A stretch of DNA of 64,000 nucleotides. It comes from Collinsella sp. GTDB lineage: Bacteria > Actinomycetota > Coriobacteriia > Coriobacteriales > Coriobacteriaceae. The stretch lies in contig JAHAGQ010000006.1 of NCBI GenBank assembly GCA_018373675.1, forward strand, positions 1 to 64,000, in the 5' to 3' direction. Below the pieces are notes generated by a model, which saw only the letters and a list, made by a program, of their open reading frames with translations, did no database searches and was not told where the DNA came from. Shown here in pieces: positions 45,150 to 53,864 of the stretch (position 1 is the first letter of the stretch; each line of letters starts with the position of its first letter). Both the position numbers and the translations under genes were made by a program.

Positions 45150-46766
45150 TTACTGCTCCTTCTCAATTGCGTTTTCGACCTTGTCGCGCATCTCGGCGAC
45201 CTTCATGCCAAAGATGATCTGGATATTATTGCCGTTGCGGTTGATGCCGCTGTTGGGCACGTGGTTGATGAGGTCCTCATTGATGAGGTCCGGGTTCTTA
45301 ACGTTCACGCGGAGACGCGTAAAGCAGTTCTCGAGCTCCTCGATGTTGTCCTTGCCACCAAGACCTGCGACCAGGTCGGCAATACCTGCATCGACGCCCT
45401 CTGCGGGAGCCGCGGCAACAGCGCCCTGCTTCACCGCGACAGACGCGGCGGCCTCGCCCTCGGCAACGGACTCGGCAAGCTCGGACTCTTCCTCGCGACC
45501 AGGCGTGTGGAGGTTGAGCTTCTTGATAAGGAAGGTGAAGAGGAAGAAGTACAGAGCGGCGTTGACGACTCCAAGCACCAGCATAACCGGCCAGTTGGTC
45601 TTATCGACACCGAGGACCAGGTTGGAAACCACGATGTTGATGATGCCGCCTGCAGTCGAAGCGGGCACGGAGAGGACCTTGAGCAGGACCAGGAAGATGC
45701 CGGAAAGAACCGAGTGAACGACAAAGAGCACGGGAGCGGCAAAGACAAAGAGGAAGTCCATGGGCTCGGTCACGCAGGAGAGCACGGCGGTGATGATCAG
45801 CGGGATAATAACGGCCTTGGTCTTATCCTTGTTCCCCTTGTAAGCGGTGACGATAAAGGCGAGACCGATACCGATGTAGGGCCACAGGTTGTTGAAGGTG
45901 TAGCTGTTGAAATACGTACTATCGGAGAAGGGCTGACCCGTCATTGCCATCTCGGCAACACGGATGGGATAGGCGCCGGCAATAACCTGATCACCCAGCG
46001 TCAGGGTGCCACCCACATCGGAGAACTGGAACGGGGTGTAGATGAGGTGGTGCAGACCGGTGGGAACGAGCAGCTTGTTGAGCATGCCGTAGATAAACAG
46101 ACCGATGTTGCCCGACTCCTTAATGATGCCGGCAACGGAGGAGATGGCACCCTGAACCGGAGGCCAAACGATGCAGAAGCCAGCGCCCATGATCCAGGAA
46201 ATGATGATCATAATCAGGAACGGGAAGCGGACGCCCGAGAACATCGAAAGGGCAATGGGGAACTGCTTGTTCGAGTACTTGTTGAACACGGCACCGGTGA
46301 TGCAACCAAGGATGATGCCGCCGAACACGCCGGTATCGAGCACCTGAATGCCCATAACGGTGGCCTGGCCGGTTCCGGTAAGACCGAGCATGCCGCTCGC
46401 ATCGGCAAGAGAGCCGGTGGCGTTGAGCACGATGTTGTTAGCCTGCAGGAACAGGAAGAACGACATCAGGGCAATCAGCGAAGCATGGCCCTTGTTCTTC
46501 TTTGCCATGGCGCCGGCGATGCCCACGCAGAACAGAATCGAGAGGTTGTTGATGATAAACATCAGCGACTGATAGACAACGGCGCCCACAAGCTGGAACG
46601 GACCGGAGCCCAGTACGGGGACCAAAGCGCAGATGGTCTTGTTGGTCAGAATGATGCCCACGATGAGCAGGATGCCGGCAACCGAGAGATACATCATCGG
46701 CTGAACGATCGACTTCGCGAACACCTCCAACGGCGCTTTGAAATTGAACTTCTTTTTTGCGGTCAT
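45150..46766 (-). CDS. PTS alpha-glucoside EIICB transporter
   Basis: This is a membrane sugar transporter-kinase of 538 residues. The EIIC domain of about ten hydrophobic segments comes first, with PTGLHHLIYTPFQF and the substrate-site region CVTEPMDFLFVFAAP. An Ala/Glu-rich linker (residues around 430-460) leads to EIIB with the phosphocysteine in ELENCFTRLRVNV. EIIA is supplied by the separate first gene of the operon. The start at 46766 has GGGGAG ahead. Glucose/maltose-type specificity is supported by the neighbouring GH4 enzyme. Confidence 0.92.
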   Translation of the reverse strand: MTAKKKFNFKAPLEVFAKSIVQPMMYLSVAGILLIVGIILTNKTICALVPVLGSGPFQLVGAVVYQSLMFIINNLSILFCVGIAGAMAKKNKGHASLIALMSFFLFLQANNIVLNATGSLADASGMLGLTGTGQATVMGIQVLDTGVFGGIILGCITGAVFNKYSNKQFPIALSMFSGVRFPFLIMIIISWIMGAGFCIVWPPVQGAISSVAGIIKESGNIGLFIYGMLNKLLVPTGLHHLIYTPFQFSDVGGTLTLGDQVIAGAYPIRVAEMAMTGQPFSDSTYFNSYTFNNLWPYIGIGLAFIVTAYKGNKDKTKAVIIPLIITAVLSCVTEPMDFLFVFAAPVLFVVHSVLSGIFLVLLKVLSVPASTAGGIINIVVSNLVLGVDKTNWPVMLVLGVVNAALYFFLFTFLIKKLNLHTPGREEESELAESVAEGEAAASVAVKQGAVAAAPAEGVDAGIADLVAGLGGKDNIEELENCFTRLRVNVKNPDLINEDLINHVPNSGINRNGNNIQIIFGMKVAEMRDKVENAIEKEQ

Positions 46767-46865
46767 AGCGGTACTCCCCTTCCTTTTCCGCAAATTAAGA
46801 CAGATGTGCCCTGGACAAGACCGTGAGCCTTGCCTTATATCAATCGATGTGTGGGCACGTTATGC

Positions 46866-47720
46866 CTAGAGACCAGGTTCTCCAAGCAGGTTAACAATGT
46901 GATATGCGAGATAACTCTTCTCAGCATTGGTAACGACAACGTTATAGGTAGACGACAAGTGGGCGGCTATGGCGTCCGCGCACGAGAATGCGCACGGATA
47001 CGCCGTTTCATCGATTCGGAACAGCGCGTCTCCGTTGATTTGCCCTGCCGTAGGATCGAGCGCTCGCTGTGCGAAAAACTGCAGGTGACGAACGAAACGT
47101 TCGTAAGGCAGCGAGGTGTCATCGAGGGTCGTAGCATAGCGCTTGGAAACAATCGCGAGCACGTCGCGAACAAGCTGGACCGAAACAATCAAACGATCGG
47201 AGCGTTGCGGCATGGTGGCGTTGACGATATGCAGCGTAATGAAACCCTGCTCTTCTTCGCTCATCTGAATGCCCATATACTCCTTGATAATCTGCAGCGC
47301 ACGGCCCGCAAGTGCATACTCCTTGCGATAGAACTGCTGGATCTCGAGCAGCAACGGATTCTCACAGGAGACGCCCTTGCGCTCGCGCTCCAAAGCAAGG
47401 CTGATATGGTCTGCGAGAGCAATGAGAATCTTGTCGTTGATATCAACATTGAGCTCTCGACGGAGCATCTGAACAATGTCCTCGGCAATCACGAGGTTGA
47501 CGGTGGGGATGGACTCCAAAAGATGTGCCAAGCGGTCAATCGTACGCGAATCCTGAGAAGTTCCCTCCTGCAACGCGTAGGTCTTTTCGATCGACGCCTC
47601 GTCGATGGCATCGCCGGCATGACGGCCAAAGCAGAGGCCTCGACCGATGACGATGAGCTCGGAGCCATCGTCCGAAGTGACCATTGCGACGTTGTTGTTA
47701 AAAACTCGCTTGATAACCAC
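46866..47720 (-). CDS. BglG/LicT-family transcriptional antiterminator
   Basis: This RNA-binding regulator of about 284 residues starts with a CAT RNA-binding domain (VIKRVFNNNVAMV..GRGLCFGRHAGD), followed by two PRD domains. PRD1 has LADHISLALERE and PRD2 has GFITLHIVNA and SYLAYHIVNLL, whose His are phosphorylated by the PTS. When active it should stabilise an antiterminator hairpin in the leader at 48278-48364 and allow operon expression. I prefer the GTG at 47720 because GGTGGG precedes it and the CAT domain then begins at the usual place. A GTG at 47732 is an alternative. Confidence 0.9.
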   Translation of the reverse strand: MVIKRVFNNNVAMVTSDDGSELIVIGRGLCFGRHAGDAIDEASIEKTYALQEGTSQDSRTIDRLAHLLESIPTVNLVIAEDIVQMLRRELNVDINDKILIALADHISLALERERKGVSCENPLLLEIQQFYRKEYALAGRALQIIKEYMGIQMSEEEQGFITLHIVNATMPQRSDRLIVSVQLVRDVLAIVSKRYATTLDDTSLPYERFVRHLQFFAQRALDPTAGQINGDALFRIDETAYPCAFSCADAIAAHLSSTYNVVVTNAEKSYLAYHIVNLLGEPGL

Positions 47721-47738
47721 GGTACCCACCACAAGAAT

Positions 47739-48251
47739 TTACTCGGAAAGCCAGACGACAGGCTCTTTAACAGCAACAGGGCCGGAAGCATGCTCACGAA
47801 GAGTCGAGTTCTCCGAGCGCTCGCACACGATAACGAAGACCGTGGGATCGAAGCCGGCGGCGCGGACCACGTCGAAATCGACCTCGACGAGGGGCTGGCC
47901 CGCGTCAACGTGATCACCCTGGGCAACAAGCGCATGGAAGCCCTTGCCCTCAAGTTTAACAGTGTCGATTCCGATATGCAGCATCACCTGAGCAGAGCTG
48001 TCGTCGGACATGATGCCCAGCGCGTGCTCAGTCGGAAACAGCGCCGCGACGGTGCCGGAAACAGGGGCGCACACCGTTCCCTCTTGGGGAACCACGGCAA
48101 CGCCATCGCCCACTGCACGGCTGCTAAAAGCGGGGTCATTGGTATTTTCTAGATGAACAAGCTCGCCGGAAACGGGAGCGAGGATTTCGAACTCGGAAGC
48201 CGCAGTCGTCTGCTTATCCGAGCCACCCATTAGGCGAGAAAAGAAACCCAT
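47739..48251 (-). CDS. PTS glucose-type EIIA protein
   Basis: This soluble phosphocarrier of 170 residues hands phosphate from HPr to the EIIB domain encoded downstream. The fold markers ILAPVSGELVHLENTNDPAFSS and DGVAVVPQEGTVCAPVSGTV are followed by the two active-site His in LFPTEHALGI and VMLHIGIDTVKLEGKGF. The ATG at 48251 has AGGGA about ten bases upstream. An in-frame ATG at 48269 has no visible binding site. It is the first gene of the alpha-glucoside operon, 18 bases before the antiterminator gene. Confidence 0.92.
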   Translation of the reverse strand: MGFFSRLMGGSDKQTTAASEFEILAPVSGELVHLENTNDPAFSSRAVGDGVAVVPQEGTVCAPVSGTVAALFPTEHALGIMSDDSSAQVMLHIGIDTVKLEGKGFHALVAQGDHVDAGQPLVEVDFDVVRAAGFDPTVFVIVCERSENSTLREHASGPVAVKEPVVWLSE

Positions 48252-48277
48252 GGTGACATGTCCCTTCATAAATATAG

Positions 48278-48364
48278 CCCAACCAAAATCAATCGAATGC
48301 GCCCATTGAGACGCTCGCGATCAAAGACTTTGGTTAGGCCCACGTCCGAGGGGACTCGGTAACC
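48278..48364 (-). promoter_or_regulatory. Antiterminator/terminator switch in the alpha-glucoside operon leader
   Basis: On the minus strand the leader first forms GGTTACCGAG.. pairing with CTCGG..TAACC (48332-48364). The 3' part, CCTAACCAAA (48329-48338), can instead pair with TTTGGTTGGG (48278-48287), which is followed by CTATATTTATG. The two stems share bases and exclude each other, as in RAT/terminator switches for BglG proteins. The sequence differs from the B. subtilis RAT consensus. The pairing is seen; the function is inferred from the antiterminator gene in the operon. Confidence 0.5.
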
Positions 48365-48388
48365 TTCCGCATTTCTTTTACGGGGGTT

Positions 48389-48416
48389 ATTGTAGACAAG
48401 CCCAAAGCCGGAACAA
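48389..48416 (-). promoter_or_regulatory. Promoter of the alpha-glucoside PTS operon
   Basis: Minus-strand TTGTTC and TACAAT are separated by 16 bases. Transcription would begin near 48382, about 20 bases ahead of the antiterminator-like stem. Confidence 0.5.
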
Positions 48417-48467
48417 TCATTATGACCGGCGAACGGTATTTTTTCTCCGATAAACGGTATTTATGCG

Positions 48468-48573
48468 GTACTTAGGGACGTTCCTTTTCTGCCGGCACCC
48501 GGGGACACTCCTTGCTCTGGTGCATTGGGGACAGGTTTGTTTGCACCAGGTCGGTGCAGATTAACCTGGCCCC
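48468..48573. repeat. Family C repeat cluster
   Basis: This holds a half copy of the ACTTAGGGACGTTCC..GCCGGCA unit, then a hairpin with GGGGACAGGTTTG (48527) facing AACCTGGCCCC (ending 48573). The hairpin with its internal TTTGCACCA and GCAGATTAACCTG blocks recurs at 59295-59341. It fills the gap between the PTS leader and the flavodoxin-ferredoxin gene. Confidence 0.7.
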
Positions 48574-48594
48574 ATTGCGCCAATTTCGTATGCG

Positions 48595-49356
48595 CTAGAT
48601 GAAGAGCTCGCATTCCTTCCGCACGACGCAAACCTTGCTCAGCATCTGGGAAACAGCGGATAGTTTGCTGGAATCAAGCTTGCGAGCACCTCGCGGACAT
48701 ACGGCGATGCAGCGCATGCAGGAGATGCACGCCTCGCCAGCTGCTCGTTTGGGGTCACCCTTGTCGATAGCACAAACGGGGCACGCCGCGGCGCATGCAC
48801 CGCAGGAGACGCAATCCTCTGTTGCCTCGGGCGCCATGCGGTGACCTCCAGCTTGTTTATAAGGACGATTGCCGGGGATAGAGGGCTCGGACGCATCCTC
48901 AGCCAACAGCTTTTGCTGAATTTGCTGAGCAAACTCAGCAAGCTGCGCCGCATCCTGCGCATCCGGACGACCGGCAGCAAACTGTCGCGCAATGGAATGT
49001 TCTGCAATGGCCGCAACTGCCGCGATCACCCGGAATCCCGCATGCTTCGCAACGTCCTCCAGCTCTACGAGCGTGTCCTCAAACGCGCGGTTTCCGTAGA
49101 CGCACACCAGAACGGCCCGCGCTCCGTTGCCGTGAACCATGCCCAACCGGTCAGCCACCACAGCCGGGATTCTACCGGCATACGCCGGCACAGAGATTAC
49201 GGCCACGTCGTCCTCAGTCATCGAGACAGCGCTGAAATCTAGCCCGCTATCGGTCAGATCGACGGTAACGGTATTCTTGCCCAGTGCCCCGGCCACAAGG
49301 CCAGACACCTTCCGCGTTCCACCCGTCGGACTAAACACAATTTCGAATACGCTCAT
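48595..49356 (-). CDS. Flavodoxin-like/2x[4Fe-4S] ferredoxin protein
   Basis: This 253-residue electron carrier has an N-terminal flavodoxin-like domain (FEIVFSPTGGTRKVS as the FMN phosphate loop) and a C-terminal pair of 4Fe-4S motifs, CVSCGACAAACPVC and CISCMRCIAVCP. This EFR1-type layout is common in gut anaerobes and probably shuttles electrons between flavin and ferredoxin pools. The partner enzyme is unknown. The start at 49356 follows GGGAGGGTG. The gene is single, between two repeat-rich gaps. Confidence 0.9.
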   Translation of the reverse strand: MSVFEIVFSPTGGTRKVSGLVAGALGKNTVTVDLTDSGLDFSAVSMTEDDVAVISVPAYAGRIPAVVADRLGMVHGNGARAVLVCVYGNRAFEDTLVELEDVAKHAGFRVIAAVAAIAEHSIARQFAAGRPDAQDAAQLAEFAQQIQQKLLAEDASEPSIPGNRPYKQAGGHRMAPEATEDCVSCGACAAACPVCAIDKGDPKRAAGEACISCMRCIAVCPRGARKLDSSKLSAVSQMLSKVCVVRKECELFI

Positions 49357-49567
49357 CGAGACACCCTCCCCTACGCCTGGCAACGCGTCAAGCCGCTTTC
49401 ACATCCAGCCAGAGTATACGGCACGTGGGGTCCCCGTTTTAATGCACCAAGCACCCCAATGCACCCACCCTACGCTGTCTGCCTCTTCGTTTTGTATAAA
49501 TTACGGTACAAATTGTATATATTTACGGGATACCGCTGTGTTCTCCTGAGGTACCCCATCCTAGCCC
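49357..49567. other. Intergenic region left of family D copy 2
   Basis: No gene is seen. An A/T-rich patch (TTGTATAAATTACGGTACAAATTGTATA near 49491-49519) contains the inverted repeat TTGTATA/TATACAA-like and may be a promoter region for the flavodoxin-ferredoxin gene or part of the element boundary. Confidence 0.35.
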
Positions 49568-49800
49568 GTGCAAAAAACGGAGTATTCTGCAACGTAACCA
49601 CGCCAGCACCGCCGCGGGTGGGCAAAACTGTAGGGCGCCGTATCATTCTAAGTCCCGACATGGCGAGAATGACGCGCCCCTGCTCCGGAAAACGGCGAAA
49701 TCTGACTCAGAACGCTCGCCAGGGATATCCGAAGGCCACCGTTGGCGACGTCGGATCATATGCAGACAACTCGAACTGCAGAATACTCCAAAAAATGCAC
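49568..49800. repeat. Family D 233-bp inverted-end element, copy 2
   Basis: The left end GTGCAAAAAACGGAGTATTC and the right end GAATACTCCAAAAAATGCAC match those of the element at 27036, and the total length is identical. Interior sequences of the two copies look largely different, apart from a short AATGACGCG block. Confidence 0.65.
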
Positions 49801-49910
49801 GGCGCACCCCATGGGGCCCATTGCTGCATGGCAGAAAATAGGTCCTCAGCATCCCCCAGATGCATTCCCGAGAAAATCACGTTTGAATTAGCGATGGACA
49901 CGGCAAACAA

Positions 49911-49941
49911 AAGGGCCCGAGCGTTGTTTGCTCGGGCCCTT
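49911..49941 (-). terminator. Terminator of the DEAD-box helicase gene
   Basis: AAGGGCCCGAGC and GCTCGGGCCCTT pair around a seven-base loop; on the minus strand TTTTG follows. It lies about 30 bases past the stop at 49974. Confidence 0.85.
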
Positions 49942-49973
49942 AGCTTGTCTCACGCTAGCGTGCGATGTGTATG

Positions 49974-52223
49974 TTACTTGCGCTTGCCGCCGCCGTCACC
50001 GGGACGACGGGAGCTGCCGCCGCGCTTGCCGCCACGGCCGTTGCCATAGCTGCCACGGTTATCGCGACCGCCGGCACGACCGCCACGGGAGCCGGCCTGG
50101 TTGCCGCCGCGACCACCACGGTAGCCGCCGCGACGCTCCTCGCGGGTATCGTCGTAGTTGCGCCAATCATCGCGGCGATCGCGGCTGGCACGCGGATCGC
50201 GACGATCACGCGACTCGTTAGAACGACCAGCGCCGCTGCGGCTGCCGTTACCGCGAGCACCCTCGCGACGCTCGCCGCCACGACTGCCGCGCTCTTCAAA
50301 GCGCTTGCTGCCACGGGACTCACCGCTGCGGGTGCCACGCTCGCCGCGACCCTCGCCGCCGCGACGCTCGTCACGGCCACCGCGCTCGTCATTGCGACCG
50401 GAACGACGACGATCGCCCGAACCACGCTTGCCGCCACGCGAGCCACGGCCCTCATCCTCGCGCTCAACACGGCGACGACCGCCGCGGTCCTCGTCCTCGC
50501 GGCGACGGCGATGCGCCTCGCCCTGGAACTGCTTGGCACGGCGCTCGGCACGGTTGCCGCGCGGGGCCTGCTCAACGACACCAGCACCGCCGCGCTCCTC
50601 GGCAGCCACCTCGCGGGCCACACTCTCCACGGCCTCATCCACGCGAGCCTGAACGCCCTCGCGCACGCGGGTCTTGCCGCCACGCTTGGGACGACTCGGA
50701 CGCTCGCCGTCGCCGCGACGCTCGTCGCGACCGCGGTTGGAACGACCGGCCACATCGCCGTAGTCATCGCCGTTGCGCTTGCCGTCGCGACGTGCCTGCT
50801 CAAGCTTCTTCTTGCTCTTGGACTTGCCGCGCTTGGTCTTCTTCTTCACCTTAAAGGCCGCAGGGTCGCGCTCGGGATCAACCGCAGGCGGATTGGGGCC
50901 CACATGCAGGTCGCCGGCCTCATAGATGTCGGCGGTCTTGTCCATGAGCTTCTCGATCTCGTAGAACTCGTCCACGTCCTGCTCGGTCACAAACGTGATG
51001 GCCCAGCCCAGCTCACCGGCACGGCCCGTACGGCCAATACGGTGGATGTAGTCGGTCGGCTCGGCCGGCACGTCAAAGTTCACGACGTAGCGCACGTCAC
51101 TAATGTCGATGCCGCGGGCAAGCACGTCGGTTGCCACCAGCACGTCGACGGTACCGTCGCGGAAGGCCGAAAGCGCGCGCTCGCGCTGGGCCTGGCTGCG
51201 GTTGCCGTGGATCGCGGCGGCCTTGATGCCCTTGCGCTCCAGACGACGGCAGCAGCTGTCGGCACGGTGCTTGGTGCGCATAAAGACGATAGTACGCTCC
51301 GGGCCCTCTTTCTTGAGAAACTCGGGCAACAGGTTGTTCTTGGCCTCGATGGACACCGGGAACACAAACTGGTCAACGGTGTCGGCGGTCGACGTGGCCG
51401 GCGCGATCTCCACGCGGGCCGGGTCGCTCACCAGGTCGGTGATCTCGCCCACGGCCTCCTCGTCGAGGGTCGCCGAGAACAGCAGCGTCTGACGCTCTGC
51501 CGGGGTCTCGCGCACAATGCGGCGGACGGCGGGTAAAAAGCCCATGTCAAGCATGCGGTCAGCCTCGTCGAGCACCAGCACCTTGACCTCGTCCAGGTGG
51601 CAGGCACCCTGCTCGATCAGATCGACCAGACGGCCCGGCGTGGCGACCAGAATGTCGCAGCCGTACTTGAGTTCCGCGGTTTGCGGCTTGTAGCTCACGC
51701 CGCCCACGACGGTCACGGCAACATGACCGGTGACGTCGGCGATTTTGCTTGCGACCTCGTCGATTTGCTGGGCAAGCTCGCGCGTAGGGGTGATGACGAG
51801 CATCACGGGGCCGCGGCCGTTGCCCTCGGGCTTTTTAGCACCGCGATGGCGGTTGCGGCCGCCGCGCTCGCGCACGGGCTTGGGAGGAGCGATGTGTTCC
51901 AGATTGTTCATGGTCGGCAGCAAAAAGGCGGCCGTCTTGCCGGTGCCGGTCTGAGCGGCGGCAAGCAAGTCGCGGCCCTCGAGCACCACGGGGATCGAAC
52001 CGGCCTGCACGGGCGTCGGCGCCGTGTAGCCCAGGTTCTCGATAGCACGGAGCATCTCGTCCGAAAGTCCCAGCTCGTCAAAGGCGGGCAGGCTCTCGGT
52101 GGCGGACTCGACGGCCTGGGCAGCATTGGCCTCATCGGCGGCATCGAAGGCAGCCTGGGTCATGGCCTCGCGGGCCTCGTCCAGAATCTCGGCGTCCGTA
52201 ACGTCGGATACAGAATTACGCAT
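49974..52223 (-). CDS. DEAD-box RNA helicase with long RG-rich tail
   Basis: This is an ATP-dependent RNA helicase of 749 residues. Core motifs: Q motif region GYTAPTPVQAGSIP, AAQTGTGKTAAF (I), TPTRELAQQ (Ia), VLDEADRMLD (II), LFSATLD (III), VATDVLARGID (V) and HRIGRTGRAG (VI). After about residue 470 the protein is a basic, low-complexity tail of some 280 residues rich in Arg, Gly, Ser, Asp and Glu (repeats such as RGG, RGSRGG), ending RRPGDGGGKRK. Such tails bind RNA nonspecifically and can drive condensates. A leader of roughly 190 bases is possible, as in cold-regulated helicases. Confidence 0.93.
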   Translation of the reverse strand: MRNSVSDVTDAEILDEAREAMTQAAFDAADEANAAQAVESATESLPAFDELGLSDEMLRAIENLGYTAPTPVQAGSIPVVLEGRDLLAAAQTGTGKTAAFLLPTMNNLEHIAPPKPVRERGGRNRHRGAKKPEGNGRGPVMLVITPTRELAQQIDEVASKIADVTGHVAVTVVGGVSYKPQTAELKYGCDILVATPGRLVDLIEQGACHLDEVKVLVLDEADRMLDMGFLPAVRRIVRETPAERQTLLFSATLDEEAVGEITDLVSDPARVEIAPATSTADTVDQFVFPVSIEAKNNLLPEFLKKEGPERTIVFMRTKHRADSCCRRLERKGIKAAAIHGNRSQAQRERALSAFRDGTVDVLVATDVLARGIDISDVRYVVNFDVPAEPTDYIHRIGRTGRAGELGWAITFVTEQDVDEFYEIEKLMDKTADIYEAGDLHVGPNPPAVDPERDPAAFKVKKKTKRGKSKSKKKLEQARRDGKRNGDDYGDVAGRSNRGRDERRGDGERPSRPKRGGKTRVREGVQARVDEAVESVAREVAAEERGGAGVVEQAPRGNRAERRAKQFQGEAHRRRREDEDRGGRRRVEREDEGRGSRGGKRGSGDRRRSGRNDERGGRDERRGGEGRGERGTRSGESRGSKRFEERGSRGGERREGARGNGSRSGAGRSNESRDRRDPRASRDRRDDWRNYDDTREERRGGYRGGRGGNQAGSRGGRAGGRDNRGSYGNGRGGKRGGSSRRPGDGGGKRK

Positions 52224-52493
52224 ATGTTGTTGTTCCTTATCTGCACGCGCAATGGGCACGGCATGCGGCCGCGCGGGCGTGCTTGGTAGTGCGCTAATAC
52301 ATACAAAAACGGGTGCGCACAGAGAGGACGTTGCTCAGCACGCTGGCGATCGCTTTGGCAGCCCTATCACGCGCCGTCCAGACGCAGCAGCTCTAAGCGA
52401 TGGAGCAGATTCGCCGCCGGTTAGTATACCCGTACTCCGTATGCCCCCACGTAAACCACAGATGACGAGGCGGACGGGGCGGGCCTGGCTGAT
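52224..52493. other. Leader/intergenic region upstream of the helicase
   Basis: No gene is seen. A minus-strand -10-like GGGTATACT (TATACT at 52423-52428) would give a 5' leader near 190 bases with several GC-rich inverted repeats. A -35 is not obvious. Confidence 0.3.
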
Positions 52494-52553
52494 TGTCTCA
52501 ATCTGTAACAGTTAACGAGTAAAATCGGTCCTAATTGTTATAGATCAAGACAG
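52494..52553. repeat. Family B palindrome, copy 1
   Basis: TGTCTCAATCTGTAACAGTTA faces TTGTTATAGATCAAGACA. The right arm has drifted, making this the most degenerate full copy. It lies upstream of the FHA/kinase cassette; the next copy lies just after that cassette. Confidence 0.75.
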
Positions 52554-52617
52554 AGGGGGATTTCCGTCCAGTCCAAACCAAATCTCTCGGTCTTCCTGCA
52601 ATTTCGAACATGTGGCC

Positions 52618-52623
52618 TATAAT
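52618..52623 (+). promoter_or_regulatory. Possible -10 element ahead of the FHA gene
   Basis: TATAAT is perfect to the consensus in an A/T-richer patch about 108 bases before the GTG start. No good -35 is seen at 16-18 bases. Confidence 0.35.
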
Positions 52624-52730
52624 GTTGCTTTGGTTACGCTATATATTGCGCAGCCATTTAATACGTCGCCCACCGGGGGCCATTAATTCCTATCGCCATA
52701 TTGGCTAGGAAGCAATCAAAGGAGGTATCC

Positions 52731-53693
52731 GTGGCAGCAGAGACGCCTTGCTCGGTCCTCTATAACGATATTCGCTCGTTCGGCGGTCTTAAACATCTCG
52801 AGATCGCCCGAATGCTCATCAATGGAAACTCTTATCTCGGCAGTACCCTGCTCGAGAAATGCTCTTCCAACCGCTCGTATCTCACCCGTTACATCGTCCA
52901 TCGCAAGCCTGACCAGTGCGCGCCCTCCATCTACAGCGACTTTACCGTCACCACGCTCAACCTTTCCTCGGCAATCTGCAGCAAGCTCGGCGGCGGCGAG
53001 TCCGCCTATCGGGCAATCGCCGAGCACTATCGCGGTCCGGCCGCCAACGAAATGATGTCGGCTCTCGCCAGCTACAAACTGGACAGCCGCCTATATGCAA
53101 ATGCCCTCAATCGCATCGACAACTTTGACGGCAATGCCGTGCGCGAGAAAAGCACGCTTTACCTTATGCTCTTTGTGGCAACGGGGGCGCTCGCCGACCC
53201 CGTTCAGGGCGTGGCCACCGTCGAGCGCTTTTGCGACAGCAAGACGGGCGGGCACTTTGGCACCACCGAAACTACCGTCGGACGTGGCTTTATGAGCAGT
53301 CTGGAGCAGCCGCGCACCGTCGCCCCCAACCTCGGTCTGCTCAGAACCCATGCCGACAACTGCGCCGACATGCAAATCCATCCCCTCACACGCGATCCGC
53401 GCGGCACCGTGATTGGTTCTTTGCCCAAAACCTCGCCCAGCATCACCGATGTGGGCGCCGACGCATCGCGCGAGCATCTTCGCATTTGGCTTGAGGGTGA
53501 GCACTGGTACGCCCAGGGCCTTGGATCGACCAACGGCACGGTACTCGAATCGGGTGCAGGCGACGGCGATATTGTGATTGAGCCGCCGCGCGACCAACGC
53601 GAGCCCGGCAAGATCTATCCCCCCGTGGAAATCGAAAACAGCGACAGGCTCCATCTGGGTCTCTACACGACATTCCTTGTCATTGTGGACTAG
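52731..53693 (+). CDS. FHA-domain protein
   Basis: This 320-residue protein ends in a forkhead-associated phosphothreonine-binding domain (about residues 225-318), with the recognition residues in GADASREHLRIW and the LGSTNGTVL turn. The N-terminal 200 residues are helical-looking (RSFGGLKHLEIARMLINGNSYLG, then LFVATGALADPV) and unrecognised. The GTG at 52731 is chosen because AAAGGAGGT sits right before it. It precedes a Ser/Thr kinase gene, so it is the likely reader or substrate of that kinase. A terminator between them suggests separate or partly separate transcripts. Confidence 0.85.
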   Translation: MAAETPCSVLYNDIRSFGGLKHLEIARMLINGNSYLGSTLLEKCSSNRSYLTRYIVHRKPDQCAPSIYSDFTVTTLNLSSAICSKLGGGESAYRAIAEHYRGPAANEMMSALASYKLDSRLYANALNRIDNFDGNAVREKSTLYLMLFVATGALADPVQGVATVERFCDSKTGGHFGTTETTVGRGFMSSLEQPRTVAPNLGLLRTHADNCADMQIHPLTRDPRGTVIGSLPKTSPSITDVGADASREHLRIWLEGEHWYAQGLGSTNGTVLESGAGDGDIVIEPPRDQREPGKIYPPVEIENSDRLHLGLYTTFLVIVD

Positions 53694-53696
53694 AGC

Positions 53697-53735
53697 GGAC
53701 GGCGATCGAAAGACGGTCGCCGTCCGTCTTTCGTC
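53697..53735 (+). terminator. Terminator after the FHA gene
   Basis: GGACGGCGA and TCGCCGTCC pair around TCGAAAGACGG; GTCTTTCGTCTT follows. An alternative pairing AAAGACGG/CCGTCTTT overlaps it. Confidence 0.7.
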
Positions 53736-53864
53736 TTCTACCTTCTGCGTCGTAAACGACAATACTCAGCGGTATACGTGGACAGTGCGGCTATCATGGT
53801 ACTTTACCGATATCCGCACTGCTCACGTATACGCGCGGCAACCCATGCCAGACAAAGGAACGCC

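Noticed and set aside
43740..46826. Very long plus-strand open frame opposite the alpha-glucoside genes
   Set aside because: It is antisense to two clear genes (GH4 enzyme and EIICB), has no family features and a composition expected from GC-rich codon bias on the opposite strand.
49965..51536. Ala/Thr-rich hydrophobic open frame opposite the DEAD-box gene
   Set aside because: It is the antisense reading of the Arg/Gly-rich tail and helicase core; the apparent membrane-like composition comes from complementing RG codons.
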